Positions 25,401 through 43,665 of a stretch of DNA of 64,000 nt are shown in pieces (position 1 is the first letter of the stretch; each line of letters starts with the position of its first letter). This DNA comes from Thamnaconus septentrionalis (Eukaryota; Chordata; Actinopteri; Tetraodontiformes; Monacanthidae). Location of the stretch: positions 7,355,361 to 7,419,360 of the forward strand of contig CM020501.1 of the NCBI GenBank assembly GCA_009823395.1. The letters run 5' to 3'. The notes beneath the pieces were generated by a model. That model had not been told where the DNA came from. It did not search any database and saw nothing but the letters and a program-made list of their open reading frames with translations. Both the position numbers and the translations under genes were made by a program.

Positions 25401-26074
25401 ACATGGGAGCCAGGGAAGGGCGGAGGTGTGGGGGGGTCATGAGAAGAGAAAGGGGAAGAGGAAGAGGGGTGATAATAAGACACAAGCCTCGACATGCGAC
25501 AACAAGCCACACACACAGAAAACAGCACAAACCCAGCTTGAGATACAGGCTGAGCTGTCTGCAACTTGGGTGCCTGCCCAGGGTACCACCATGGAACAAT
25601 GTGACTGTCTGTGTGTACGTCTGTGTGTGTGTGTGCGTGCTTGTGTGTGTCCAAGCTTGTGTTGGTTGCTCGCCAGTGAAAGGCAGACCTGTATCAGCAT
25701 GCAACATGTGGCAACATACATACATTTTAGGTTGGGGTTTTTTTTTGTGAGAAAACAAAATCATCTGCATATAGCCAAAAAGTTGCTTTTTATTAAAGAT
25801 ATTGCCAATTGGTTTCCAATGTGGTCAAATAGTATTCACATGCAAAGTAAAGGCATGATTCAGCGTTAACAGACGGCAAACCTCAATCCTCGCAAACTTT
25901 GGAATAAGATTTTTTTATGCAATAAAATAGTGTTTGTTATCAGTTTGACAGTATGTTGGGGAGGGGGGGATCTAATCTCTCTCCCTTTCCTATCTATAAT
26001 AGAGCATTGGCAGGTTATTTTTTATGCTGTCGGAGGGCACTTCAGCCAGACTGTGACTATATGGTCAAATAACC

Positions 26075-26322
26075 CACATAAAATCTCTAGGGTTTACAGA
26101 CAATGGTCCCAAAAGAGAGAATATCCAGTGAGTGGCAGTTGTATGGAGGAAAATGCCTATAAATAATATATGTAATAACACATGTACAGCATCTATAATA
26201 ATACATTTTATATATAAGCTCATTTCAAGCCACTCAAGGACACTCATCTGCTCAATTATTAGGTATTTGGTACAAGTAAGTCCCTATGTACAAGTATGTC
26301 CCTAATAAAGTGGCCAGTGAGT
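26075..26322 (+). mobile_element. Tc1-like transposon relic, internally deleted
   Basis: The segment from 26078 to 26159 encodes a decayed piece of Tc1-type transposase (VYRQWSQKREYPVSGSC, then EENA), matching the N-terminal half of a family very common in fish. It then jumps to a typical 3' end, CCTAATAAAGTGGCCAGTGA (26301-26320). Most of the transposase, including the catalytic DDE region, is gone, so the copy is dead. Confidence 0.75.
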
Positions 26323-27772
26323 TTCGAGTGCAACGGTACTGACACTTTAGTTGAATATGCATGACTGATGAGCACCTGTAACCATGTTTATTATGTGTGA
26401 ATGTTTATGGACTTGTGTATGTAGGACGAAGTATTGGGTGAATGTTTAATTTCCTAAGTGTTTGGTGAAAACCAAGCGAGGCCAGACAGTCACTGTGGGC
26501 AAACAGCTCTAGTCTGACAGGTGCAGAGCCGATGCCGGACCTGTCAGATCAACGGCTGCCTGCAGAATGAAGAGTTGACAGAGTTCAGGTGGTTGGAAAA
26601 CGGTGACACACCCTCTGCCCTATTTATTCTCCTCCTATTGCTCCAGATTACATAACACGGCCACACACTGACATGATGTACCTTCCACCCAGCCACTCCC
26701 CTCTCCCACCTCCCCCTTCCTCCTCCCGGCTTCCTACACGAGCCGGAGACAGACAACAGTGGTACTTATGGAGGCCAAGAAGTCATGCAAATTAACGTCA
26801 GTCAGCATCAGTATTTTTTGGCCCTCCAGAGCCCCTGTAGGGAGGAGGTGCGGGGGCCAACCGAGTATAATTGGGCCTCGGCTGATTAATGAAGAGGGCC
26901 TCACGCAGCAAAGGGAGAGAGAGAGCGTGAGGGGGAGGGGGTTGGAGGGGTTAGAAGAAAATGAAGAGATTCAACAGCGTCGGTGAATCCGAGTGGAGGA
27001 GAGAAAGTGACAGAAACATGAAGTGCGCTAATACACGCGCTGCATATTCATGAGCGCCGCCGTGTTCCCACTCCAACGTTTGGCGCCGCAATCTTTGCCC
27101 CCCGATATTGTTTATCTCTACAGATGCATCCTCGCTGTATTCGACTTGTGTTTGTGTGTAGAAACATCAATGCAACGGGCATGTTAATCCACACACTCTT
27201 TCTTCAGCGCTCTGCCTCGGCCGCAGGGGAGCAGGGCAGGAGGCAGGTTCGTACTGCCTTGTTTCCATCCACCCTATCGTTGCTGCAGCATTTTTTTTTT
27301 TTTGGGCCCAGTTCTTTTTGTTCGTTTTAAGTTCGTTTTAGGTTAAGAAAACACACACAAAAAAGTGCTGCATAAACCATGGAAGCAATGGAAGTGCTCC
27401 AAACCTGCTTAGTGGAGCAGCTCAATGGAGAGACACGTGTAGACCGAGGACGGCTGGCTAGAAAGTTTCTACAACCCAGAGATAAAGAGCTCAAAGTATT
27501 TGGATCCTAAACCTGAGTGCTCAGTGTCAGGGGTGGACGGGGATGAAGGTTAGTTTCTGTGCAACTCCGTCATATTTTACACCTATTCTCATTTGCTTTT
27601 ATCCGCATGCCACACACACACATGCAAGCACACACACACACACACGCACACACACACGGTTTGACATTCGGATATTGCTGAACTGCATGAACATTTACAT
27701 GCCTGACATTGCCCTTTTACTTCAGCGTCCTTGTTCACACGCTCTTTCGGGCTCACACTGAAGTCACGGAGG

Positions 27773-27773
<1 letters not shown>

Positions 27774-27807
<34 letters not shown>
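27774..27807. repeat. ATG/GAT trinucleotide microsatellite
   Basis: About 11 ATG units in pax5-melk intergenic DNA; it explains poly-Met and poly-Ile frames here. Confidence 0.95.
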
Positions 27808-27968
27808 ACACAATGGCACTGGGAGAGATTAGAGGGTCTTGTAAAAGAGTGTCCACGCTCTCCCATCATTAAGACCCCCCCAGAACCCAGAAAAAAAGAA
27901 GATACATCAAACCCCCTCCCAGGACCATCACTCACAATAACCTCCACACACACACATTCTCAAAGTAA

Positions 27969-27972
<4 letters not shown>

Positions 27973-28011
<39 letters not shown>
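27973..28011. repeat. TG microsatellite
   Basis: About 19 TG units in intergenic DNA. Confidence 0.95.
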
Positions 28012-28012
<1 letters not shown>

Positions 28013-29854
28013 GGGCCATTGACAAGCATGGAGGCAGCTTGTTGAACTAATAGTCTAACTAATGCGCCTACATTCCCTCCCACCGCCGCTCATCCCGCTG
28101 CAAAACTGACATCTACGAACTGAGCAGAGAGCGAGGAAGAGGAGGACGAGGACGAGGATGAGGAAGAGGTGGCGGCGGCAGCGGCAGCGTGGTGGGGGGG
28201 CTGCTGAGGCAAAGGCAGAGGGAGGTGGGGGGCGACGAGAGGAGCGCGTTGACAAGCGGCAAACCCTTTCGCCCTCCCATCTGACTCTGTCTATCTCCAC
28301 CTCACTCCCTGAGGGGTTGTCTCTGAGGATAGCGCTATGATGAATAGGCCTGTCTAGGCTAACCTAGCAGAGACCAATTAGAGAGGGAGAGAGGGAGGGA
28401 GGAGAGGGAGAGAGATAGAAATCGAGAAAATCGAGATAAACCGAAGCAAAGGGAGTGGAAGGTGCAGCGAGGAAGCGGAGAGGAAGGGCGGACGGGTTGG
28501 AATTCAGGGGAGTAGAGGGGTAAAGAGGAAAGTTTAAGGAGACGTGCGGTCGAGGTGCTGTTGCTGAGATGACAACGCACAAGCATGTGTGTGTGTGTGT
28601 GTGTGTAAGACGTCAGTGCTGAGGGAGAGACAGCAGCACCAGGCGGCCCCCACCCCACCCCAGTCTGAACCTCATCCGTTGCTACTTTGACAGCACAGAA
28701 CCCTCAAAACAGGACTGACCCTTGAAACATGAGGGTGAAAGACACACGAGCAAGCAGAAGAGAAGAGACCCAGGAGGGAGACGCAGAGTGGAGAGGGTTC
28801 TCCGAGTGGATGTTCGCCAAACAACAAGGGTCATTGTGTGTTTGAGTCGCATGTCAATGGAAATCCGAAAACCCAAGACGCCGCGCAGCGATATCTCTGA
28901 CCAATCAGCAGCTGTGTTCAGTAATTGAAAGACCTGCGACGTCACTCAAGTTGTGTGATAATGTGGTTCAGCAACACCAAGATCAACCCAGTCAACAGGC
29001 TGCAGTCTTTGTTGGACAGGTCAAGAATATCAGCATGATTGCTTTAAATCAGCTCACTGACCGTTGTCCCACCTTCAGTATTCAACATTTGCCCTCAGCG
29101 TGGCTCACCACAGGGAAGTCACATGCATCAAGTGTTGAAGGAAACAATGATGTCATCTGCCTCAGCCAGCAGTGAAGTCTTGTGTTATGTCTTCACTCTT
29201 TTACATTTACTCTCTATTTTCTCCCATTCCTGATGTTCTGTGTGGGCTCTTTGATGAACGGGAAATAAATTCCATGGATTTGTAAGAAATTCTTCTGCCG
29301 TGCAAAAATTATTGGGCGTGCAATTCGCAGTTCTTGGACCTTTTCTTGTTTTCGTCCACTTCACATCAGGCTTTTTATGAAAAAAACCCCGCTGTCCCCT
29401 CGCGTGGACCAAGTTCAACAACAAACGCTTCCTCGCACATGCGTGCGTCTGCCAATTCAATTTCAGTCCTTCAAACAAACATTTGATGGACGACCTCGCC
29501 AAACGGTGAAACCGTCTCTCCCTGCCGCCTGCGGATGATCTCCGTCGCCCTCTCCCCATCTCAGAGACAATTACCAACATCCCGCTTCCTATTTATCACT
29601 AACAATTAACAGCATGGACGGAGGCTACTTTCCCGGGGCGGGAAGAGGGAGGGGAGGGGAGGGACGAGCACAGACGAGTGCGAGCGGAATGAAGCAGAGA
29701 GAGTCGGCGGCGGCAGCGAGCAAGAGAGAGGAAGGCTGACAGCACAATTAAGGTTTTTAATTCTCTGCTTGAGTGGGCCGGTCCAGTCTTTATGCTAATT
29801 AGGATGCCACGGCCATGTAATAAATCTCTATGATCCAGCCTCATTTCCCTTCTG

Positions 29855-29868
<14 letters not shown>

Positions 29869-29908
<40 letters not shown>
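29869..29908. repeat. CA microsatellite
   Basis: About 19 CA units in intergenic DNA, beside a candidate non-coding conserved block. Confidence 0.95.
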
Positions 29909-30715
29909 TTACAACAGCAGACAAAGTTTTCCACACCATTTTTTTCCCCTTCTTTCCCACGGCTGCATCCTCAGGCGGAGGGAGCTGGTAGCAGTTTGAA
30001 TAAAATTGTTCCTCCACCCCCCACCCCCACCCCACCCCAGCCCCCCACATCAAAAATTTGAACCCAAGTTCCGAGGGCCGCAGCGTGTCAGCGCCTGCCG
30101 TTTACTGGTTGGACAAGCATCCGCTGTCTTGGCTCAGTGCCTACACCACACGTAGTTTCTCTCTCTGTTAACTCCCTTTATTATTGTTTTTCAGGAATAC
30201 GCTTTGCATGCGCCGCGTCTGCCCAGCTTTATTTTGTTTTAAGGGCACAATGAAGGCGGAAAATATTCCTCTTTCTCTCTTATCCGCTCATTTCCATTTG
30301 ACGGACACGTCTAATGATAATATCTATGGATGTGGGCGAGGGGCGGGGGGAGGTGGGGCACACGCACAACAGCACCACAATCCGCAGATAATTGGGGGCT
30401 TCACATTTAGAGATAACGTGGGAGAGAAAGATAAGCGGGAAACTGCCTGCTGTTTGTCGAAGTAGCATGTAACTAATATGTTTTCACCCTCATTTAGGCC
30501 TCAAGTATGCACACTAATCAATGATTTTTTTTTTCAAAAAGCCAATTTATTCTAATATCCTCCAGAAATAAGCTTACGGCAGTATGTTTATTGAATGATA
30601 AAAAAAAATACAGAAACACAGAGGGGGACTTTTTTGTCGAAGTAAGAGTGAACAGAATCAAATTAGAGCACAAGTCGGCCTTGTTGCACATTTCTGCCAC
30701 CAAAAGAGTCCGTTT

Positions 30716-31039
30716 TTAGCGCTTAGCGCCGCTCGTGTTCTGCCGGGGCTGAGTCGTCTCACTCTTCTGTCGGGTCACAATCAAAATGACCACAGCGCCG
30801 ACCACCAGAGACAGGTGGAGCAAGTATAGGGCCACATGGAGGCACGTCAGGAGCAGGGAGGCGGCGACGGTGGCGACGCACCAGGGCCAGGCCAGCAGGA
30901 GCAGCAGGGAGTGGTAGAGGGAGGCGAGGACGAGAGCCGGGAGCGACAGCACGAGTCGGAGGAGCGTGGAGGTGAGCCAGGAGTACAGAGACAGAGGGGA
31001 CAGGAGGAGGGACGCGGCCGTCTCACTAATGGACACGGC
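30716..31039 (-). CDS. Unrecognised hydrophobic protein, possible terminal exon
   Basis: An open segment of 107 codons ending in TAA, very rich in leucine, with about three strongly hydrophobic stretches (for example SLPALVLASLYHSLLLLLAW and LHLSLVVGAVVILIV) and a short polar tail ending TSGAKR. An in-frame TAG directly upstream coincides with a good splice acceptor (TCTTCCTAG), so it would be a last exon of a small membrane protein. AATAAA on this strand lies about 125 nt downstream (plus-strand TTTATT at 30588). I found no upstream exon or ATG and do not recognise the family. It could be a fortuitous frame in G/C-rich DNA. Confidence 0.35.
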   Translation of the reverse strand, partial: AVSISETAASLLLSPLSLYSWLTSTLLRLVLSLPALVLASLYHSLLLLLAWPWCVATVAASLLLTCLHVALYLLHLSLVVGAVVILIVTRQKSETTQPRQNTSGAKR

Positions 31040-32850
31040 CTAGGAAGACACAGTTCGACAGGGAAATGGTATGGAGTCATGCGTTTGACTGTATTTTTGC
31101 TGTTGTTTTGTTTTTTTGTTTTTTTTTTATAAATTCTTTATTAACTTTCCTGGGATTATCTTCATTGACCAGGAAAAGCACGTAGCATAATGACCAGTGA
31201 GTTTTAGAAACCCATACAGTCCAAATAACATGGCTTCAATCATCAGGCTACCAATGTGCAAAAAATAAGTATTGCAAAAACTGCATTTATCAAAGGAAAA
31301 CAAAGCAGAGGAGGACGTGTTGAATAATGGGAAGATAAATATTCACAAAAAATACTATACACTGTGTCCAACTGTGAAGACATCACAACTCTCTCAGAGG
31401 GACCAACAGCTCTTTGACTTAGATCAACTGTGTTCAAGCTCTTTCACTTATCTGTGTCAACGTACCGCACAAGGATTCACACGCAGATAGCCATTAGACG
31501 TCTGAGCCTTCAAAAGCCCTGAGGAATGAGAAGCAGAAGGACAGAAGGGACAGAGGAAGACAATGATGTGAAAGTGCCACACAGCAGCTAAAAACAGCTC
31601 ACTTTGAATAAGTCTGAAGAAACACAAACTCACACAGGAAGAGGAAAATGAGAGCAGACGCCAGAAGCAACCTCATGTCTCGGCACTCACACGCTTAAGA
31701 AATGGCAATCAGAGTGGTTACAAACAGCTGCACACTGTGTTCACTTGGTGGCTAAAGTTTTTATTGTATATTCAAAAATCTTCCTACCCTGTGCTGCTTC
31801 CAGACTGCAAGTCAAGAGTCTCCACTGCCGGTCTCTGGCTGCTCCACTCACGCTCTCTGATGTATGTTGAATTCATTAAACCTCTTCAGAGCACCGTGCA
31901 AAGCATGCTACCTTGCTCCAGTTTTGAAAACAGAAATGTTTGCAAAGCTTGACCTTAAAGGATTTTGCGGCGCCACCTATCTGAAGGGAGGGATGAAGAC
32001 ACTTGTCACAAAATGGCACTCACTTCAAGGTTCAGGGCCTAAATGAGGCTCCTCTTTCTTGAAAGTAACTCTAGGGTTTTTAATTATTAGATTTAAGAAT
32101 TTTTAAGGTGGAGAAAAGTGTGAATTGTCTGAGAGCTGCTATTGTAAAGAGAAGAAGACACATGGAGAATCCCTCATACAAGAGACAGCTGGTCTTATTC
32201 CAGGTGTGCACACATACACACACACAAGCCCAGCTCTGATTGGCCGACCTAAGCCCAGCAGGAAACACCACCACCACTGGAGTCAGATGGAGGTTACAGA
32301 GCTGAGCCATTTTTTTACTTCTCCAGACTCCTACCTTAACCCCTGTCCTTGATGATCATCCCACCAAACCCGCCTCCTCCCAGACTCCATTAAGGTTAAA
32401 CCTCCCTTATCATCCTCCAATTACCCTTCGACTCCCTGCTGAGAAGCCAAGGAGGGCCAGACACAAATAAACCAGCCAGCAGCGGCAGCCCCGTTATTAG
32501 TATGTGGTGTCTGGTGTTGACATGACGGAGGAGAAACACCCCTCCACCCCTTTCACTAGCGTGCATTTTGCAAGCAATAATCATCATTATATAGTCATTT
32601 CTTCAGCAACAACAGCTCGGACTCCAACAGCTCCTGCCGCAATAACAATCACCAGCTGATGTTTGAAGAGTCAGAACCAAATTAAACATCATTTATTGTC
32701 GACCGTGTAGCCAAGTCCGCGTATGAGAACCATTCCAGCAGAAGAAACTCAGATAATGCAACTGCTAACAAGCAAGCAGAAACTCTTGAAAAATATCAAT
32801 AAGTAAGTTAAGTATAAAAAGATATTTGATATAATGTAAGTTGGTAAATG

Positions 32851-33119
32851 AAAGGTCCAGTGAGTAAAATTTGATCTTGATTTATGATCTTACTAAAAGT
32901 GTACAATGAAAGTGTTTCGGTTTTCCTACCCTTAGAACGGTTCTCATATACAGTATATAAGAATATACATTGAGCAAGGGTATTTCTTCTAGTAAGCCGC
33001 CAATTTGCACTGCCATTTTTTAAGGAAGCCTGGTATTTAAGGACAACGCCTGACAGTGACATAAATAGAAAATGCAATTTCAGACAGGCTACCTTAAAAT
33101 TTTGACACACTGGGCCTTT
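32851..33119. mobile_element. Non-autonomous TIR element, copy 2
   Basis: Same family as 22269-22576. The left end is AAAGGTCCAGTGAGTAAAAT, the right end the complement of AAAGGCCCAGTGTGTCAAAA, with shared interior (GGTTTTCCTACCCTTA, CTTAAAATTTT). Length differs by about 40 bp, mainly in the A/T-rich core, as expected for a short DNA transposon derivative. No protein remains. Confidence 0.75.
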
Positions 33120-33590
33120 AAAGGCCAAATGTTATGAAAACGGTCCTTATGTTTGAAAAAGTACAACAATACTTACAGTACAACCTCTTCTGCAGGGCAA
33201 CGATGTTCCTCCCAGGTGACACATATGTGAAAGGCAAAGCAGAGCATCAGCTTGAGCAGGAAGTTAGAATTGGCATTTTATGGCTGGAGGCTAACTGTGC
33301 TGTTTTCTCTTCAATTAATCATGCACAGCTTTTCTACTCAGGTGTAGGACAAATGAATATTATCTGGGACATTGATCAGACTCCATCTCGTTCACCAGAA
33401 ATTCTTTATTTCTCTCTTTTCACACGCTAGATCTCACATGCACATCAATTCAAACTAAAAATTAACAAATTTAAGTAGGATCTTCAGACAGACAAACACG
33501 CAAAAGGAACACAATGAAAGACAGCACATTTAAAAAAAATAAAAAAGCACAGTTAATTATATTGCTCCGCTTCTCAACGTTTCAATCAAG

Positions 33591-33596
33591 TTTATT
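33591..33596 (-). terminator. melk: Candidate polyadenylation signal of melk
   Basis: TTTATT on the plus strand reads AATAAA on the melk strand, about 415 nt past the stop codon, a plausible 3' UTR length. No exon-like sequence lies between. Confidence 0.5.
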
Positions 33597-34009
33597 ACCT
33601 AGATGGAGGAGAATAACAACATAAGAAGACATAAATATGGAAATGCCATAGCCAGAAGGTATGCTGTAAATAGACATTTCAGACATACACATATTCATCT
33701 CAAGAGGACCGGCAGAGATCCCATTAGCTCGTGAAGAGGAAAAGTAAAATTACGAGGACGAGCTGTGCGAGGATCCTGACATGTAATGATCAGAAATTTG
33801 AGCGTGCAAACTCTCGGGACTGTAGGTCGACCTATGGAATGCTTTAAATATTCAAAACGATTAACAATGGTCGGATCTTCAGTGTGCTAAGACATCTAAC
33901 CTACGTCCAAATGTGTGCGCCGGCCAATGCCCCCTTCATGCCTGAACACACAATCGTGCTTCTGCTTCTAGAAAGAGGAAGTGCGAGGAGGAGGAGTGAA
34001 AGTGCTCGA

Positions 34010-40977
<6,968 letters not shown>

Positions 40978-41350
40978 CCTTTCTACACCTTCCCGCGGAG
41001 GGAATAACACGCAAAACTGTCGACACATAAAAACAAAAGTCGAATCAAAACTCTGGTTCAACTGAAGAACAGGATGTCCCCTTCACGCACTTGAATTGTT
41101 TTCTGCAAAGTAGCCGCTTCAAATGCATTAAAATGACCAAGATCGTAATACGACGTTTCTTAAATCTATGTAAACATAGGAACGACCTCCGCCTAATTTC
41201 AAACTTACCCGAATTTTGTTTGAAAACAGAGGAAGAGTGTGGTCAGTGTGACAGCAGCATGCCCTGCGGAGAAGCGAGGAGATGTTTGTGGCTGAAATTT
41301 GAATTTGCCTCGTCGGCGTCAACCACTTCCTGCTTCCGCTTTGCACTTCG
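40978..41350 (-). promoter_or_regulatory. melk: melk 5' UTR, non-coding first exon and probable promoter
   Basis: The ATG-bearing exon probably begins at 41016, after an acceptor ending CGACAG, leaving 39 nt of 5' UTR. Upstream, a donor GTAAGT defines a first exon whose 3' end is at 41209; its 5' end is unclear but lies near 41340. The segment has several CpGs and ETS-like GGAAG cores. A TTTGAA hexamer (41298-41303, plus strand) resembles the CHR element that recruits MuvB complexes to mitotic genes such as MELK. The hexamer is short and lies within the presumed first exon, so it is weak evidence. Confidence 0.45.
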
Positions 41351-43624
41351 CTCGACGCCCCCTTGTGGCAAGTAGGGGCAGTGGACGCATTAATAACTAA
41401 CAGTCCATTGAACTTCAGACGCTTTAGTTTAGTTTATTTTGCAGCCTGTTTACGACGTCATTGATATGCGCTGGGCTGTAGTGGGAGTGTCCGTTTTATT
41501 TATTTGACTTTAATACATACAAGCTGAGCTGAGCCAAATGCAGGTAACATAAATTTAGTAGTTTTTGTTGTTGTTGTCTTTTTTTTTAGCTAATGTCTCT
41601 CAGATAGTGGGAGTGTAATGTTCACCTATATGGATACATATATCTAAAAACATAGTTTAAAGATGAGCTAAAATAATTTAGTTTGAGCAGATGTTTTATT
41701 TCAAAGTCTTTCCTGAAAAGATGACATTTTAATAAGGTCAAAATTTGGCCTTGGTTACAATTGTGTTAAGGTTAAGGTTTGAGGACACAAGACGTGAATA
41801 ACCTTTTCCCCTTAAGTTATTCACAATTTACTAAAACATGAGAACACTCAGCTCACAAGATCTTCAAAGAAATTCCAATAATGGCTCTATAATGGTTTTG
41901 TAACCATTTACCAATTTTGAACTCTCATCCTTTATTTCAAAAAAGAAACTAATTCTTCTTATTCTAGTCAACATCTAGTTTTACTCTGTTAATATGAGTT
42001 GCCAGAATTACTTGGTGTAATACATTACCCAGCAATGCCCTTTTTTCCTCCCCAAACATTCATAATATTTCCCTCTTGATGCGTTCGAAAAGCATCAATC
42101 CTTTACGCGTTCAAATGTAAAATCTTAAAAACCCTGGTTTAAAATTGGAATTTCCCTTCGACCAGTCTATGCCAATTAGAAATGAAGCTGTTCTGGAAAC
42201 TCGTGCATGGCACAGATGGGAGAAGTTAGCCTTCAGGGCTCTCGTCCAGGCAGTGTAAGGCCCAAAGAGTTGCAAGAGAGCTGCTTTTGTCAAAGAGAAA
42301 CGTTGAGAGAAAAAAAAAGAGAGAGAGAGAAATAAATTCTGAGAAGCTGTTAAGGCTGTGAGCGTCAGTGCAATGTATCTGGCACATCAATAAAGTTGAC
42401 TGGGGTTCATATGAACTTGCAAAACACTGTCTTTCCAACAACTCTTTTTTTCCTCTCACAGTTTGGTTGTGTCTAATAGGACAAAAAATGATTATGTCAG
42501 TGCAACACAAAGAATTAAGTTTTGGTACCCAAAGTGCTTTACTAAACAAATGGCTTCATCTCACAAAATGTCAGTCGTTTTGGAACCAGTCATTTTCCCT
42601 TTTTACAGTGTAACCGTGTCATATTCAAACTTGCCACTACTTTTTTCTAATTATTTGGGCCACTTCCCCAGTTCTTGCATGTTTAGTGTATTTATCGATA
42701 ACACCCCGGGATGTTAGAAATATTCCGTTCTCGCAAACACATGCTCGCACAGTGGTTCTGGACGCTGATCTCCTGCTTGTTTGCTGTCAAAGAGAACAAC
42801 ACAATGATGCTGGATAGCCTGCAAACAAATCCTGGTTGAGGAATGGCCTTTACCCGGCCCACTGCCACGTGCAAACAGGCTGTGGCAGCTGTGTATGGGT
42901 CCCTCCACACACAAGTGAGCCTCCTTAATTTGTTCAATTAATAAAACGTACAATTACCATTATGCCTTGTATTTTTCTTATGACACAAAGATGAATCATA
43001 AAATCCACCGCACAAAGCAAAACTGATTGTGCCAATGGCAATTGCGCATTAGAAGGGAAATTGGGACCTCACCCACTTGCCAGATGTAGTGATCGTCCGA
43101 CAAATACACCATCCTAACAAATAACACAACATTCCAAAGGGAAATGTACAACAACAAGCTTTCCAGTGACAATAGATGCAATACTAAGGATAAAGTGATA
43201 ATAGACACATGATCAACCACATTCATCTATTTGACAAGTATGCATTTCACTGGCTTTTGGACACCTGCCACACCTAACTTATCTGCCACTAAAAATGCAT
43301 CTGTTCCCTTTGTCATACTTTTGCATCTAATCCCAGTTAATAAAATATGTGTTCATTTTAGAACACATAGTTAGTTGCATTTTTTTTTTTTTTTTAGCAA
43401 ACCTCAATGCTCTTTTCCAAAGAGGCCAAATGTTCAATGAAAACCTTTCTTGTAAATTCTCATGGTAAAAAGTTTACCATGCGTGTAAACCTCCCACTCT
43501 GAGAGGTAGCTATAAAACACACGACCTGCAGGATGCAGAGCACTATGTGTGTGAATCCTTCTGCTCGTGCAAGGTATGTATTTACAGCACTTAGCTGACC
43601 AAAAAGATGTCATTATGATGTCAG

Positions 43625-43664
<40 letters not shown>
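43625..43664. repeat. TG microsatellite
   Basis: About 18 TG units in the melk-thsd4 spacer. Confidence 0.95.

Positions 43665-43665
<1 letters not shown>

Larger units (their letters stand above)
25035..30715. other. pax5-melk intergenic region, left part
   Basis: No gene recognised. It holds CA/TG tracts (25358-25398, 27973-28011, 29869-29908), an ATG trinucleotide repeat (27774-27807) and a Tc1 relic (26075-26322). Repeat-free blocks at about 26750-27130 and 29430-29850 have TAAT cores and an octamer at 26785 and look like conserved non-coding candidates, perhaps pax5 enhancers. Cross-species alignment was not possible here. Confidence 0.5.
31040..34009. other. pax5-melk intergenic region, right part
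   Basis: Mostly A/T-rich unique DNA without recognisable exons, plus a TIR element (32851-33119). The portion from about 33575 to 34009 is probably melk 3' UTR. Short open frames here have no recognisable similarity or splice support. Confidence 0.5.

Noticed and set aside
25103..25869. Several overlapping frames of 150-197 codons on both strands
   Set aside because: They run through CA/TG repeats, giving His-Thr and Cys-Val runs, and have no domain or splice support.
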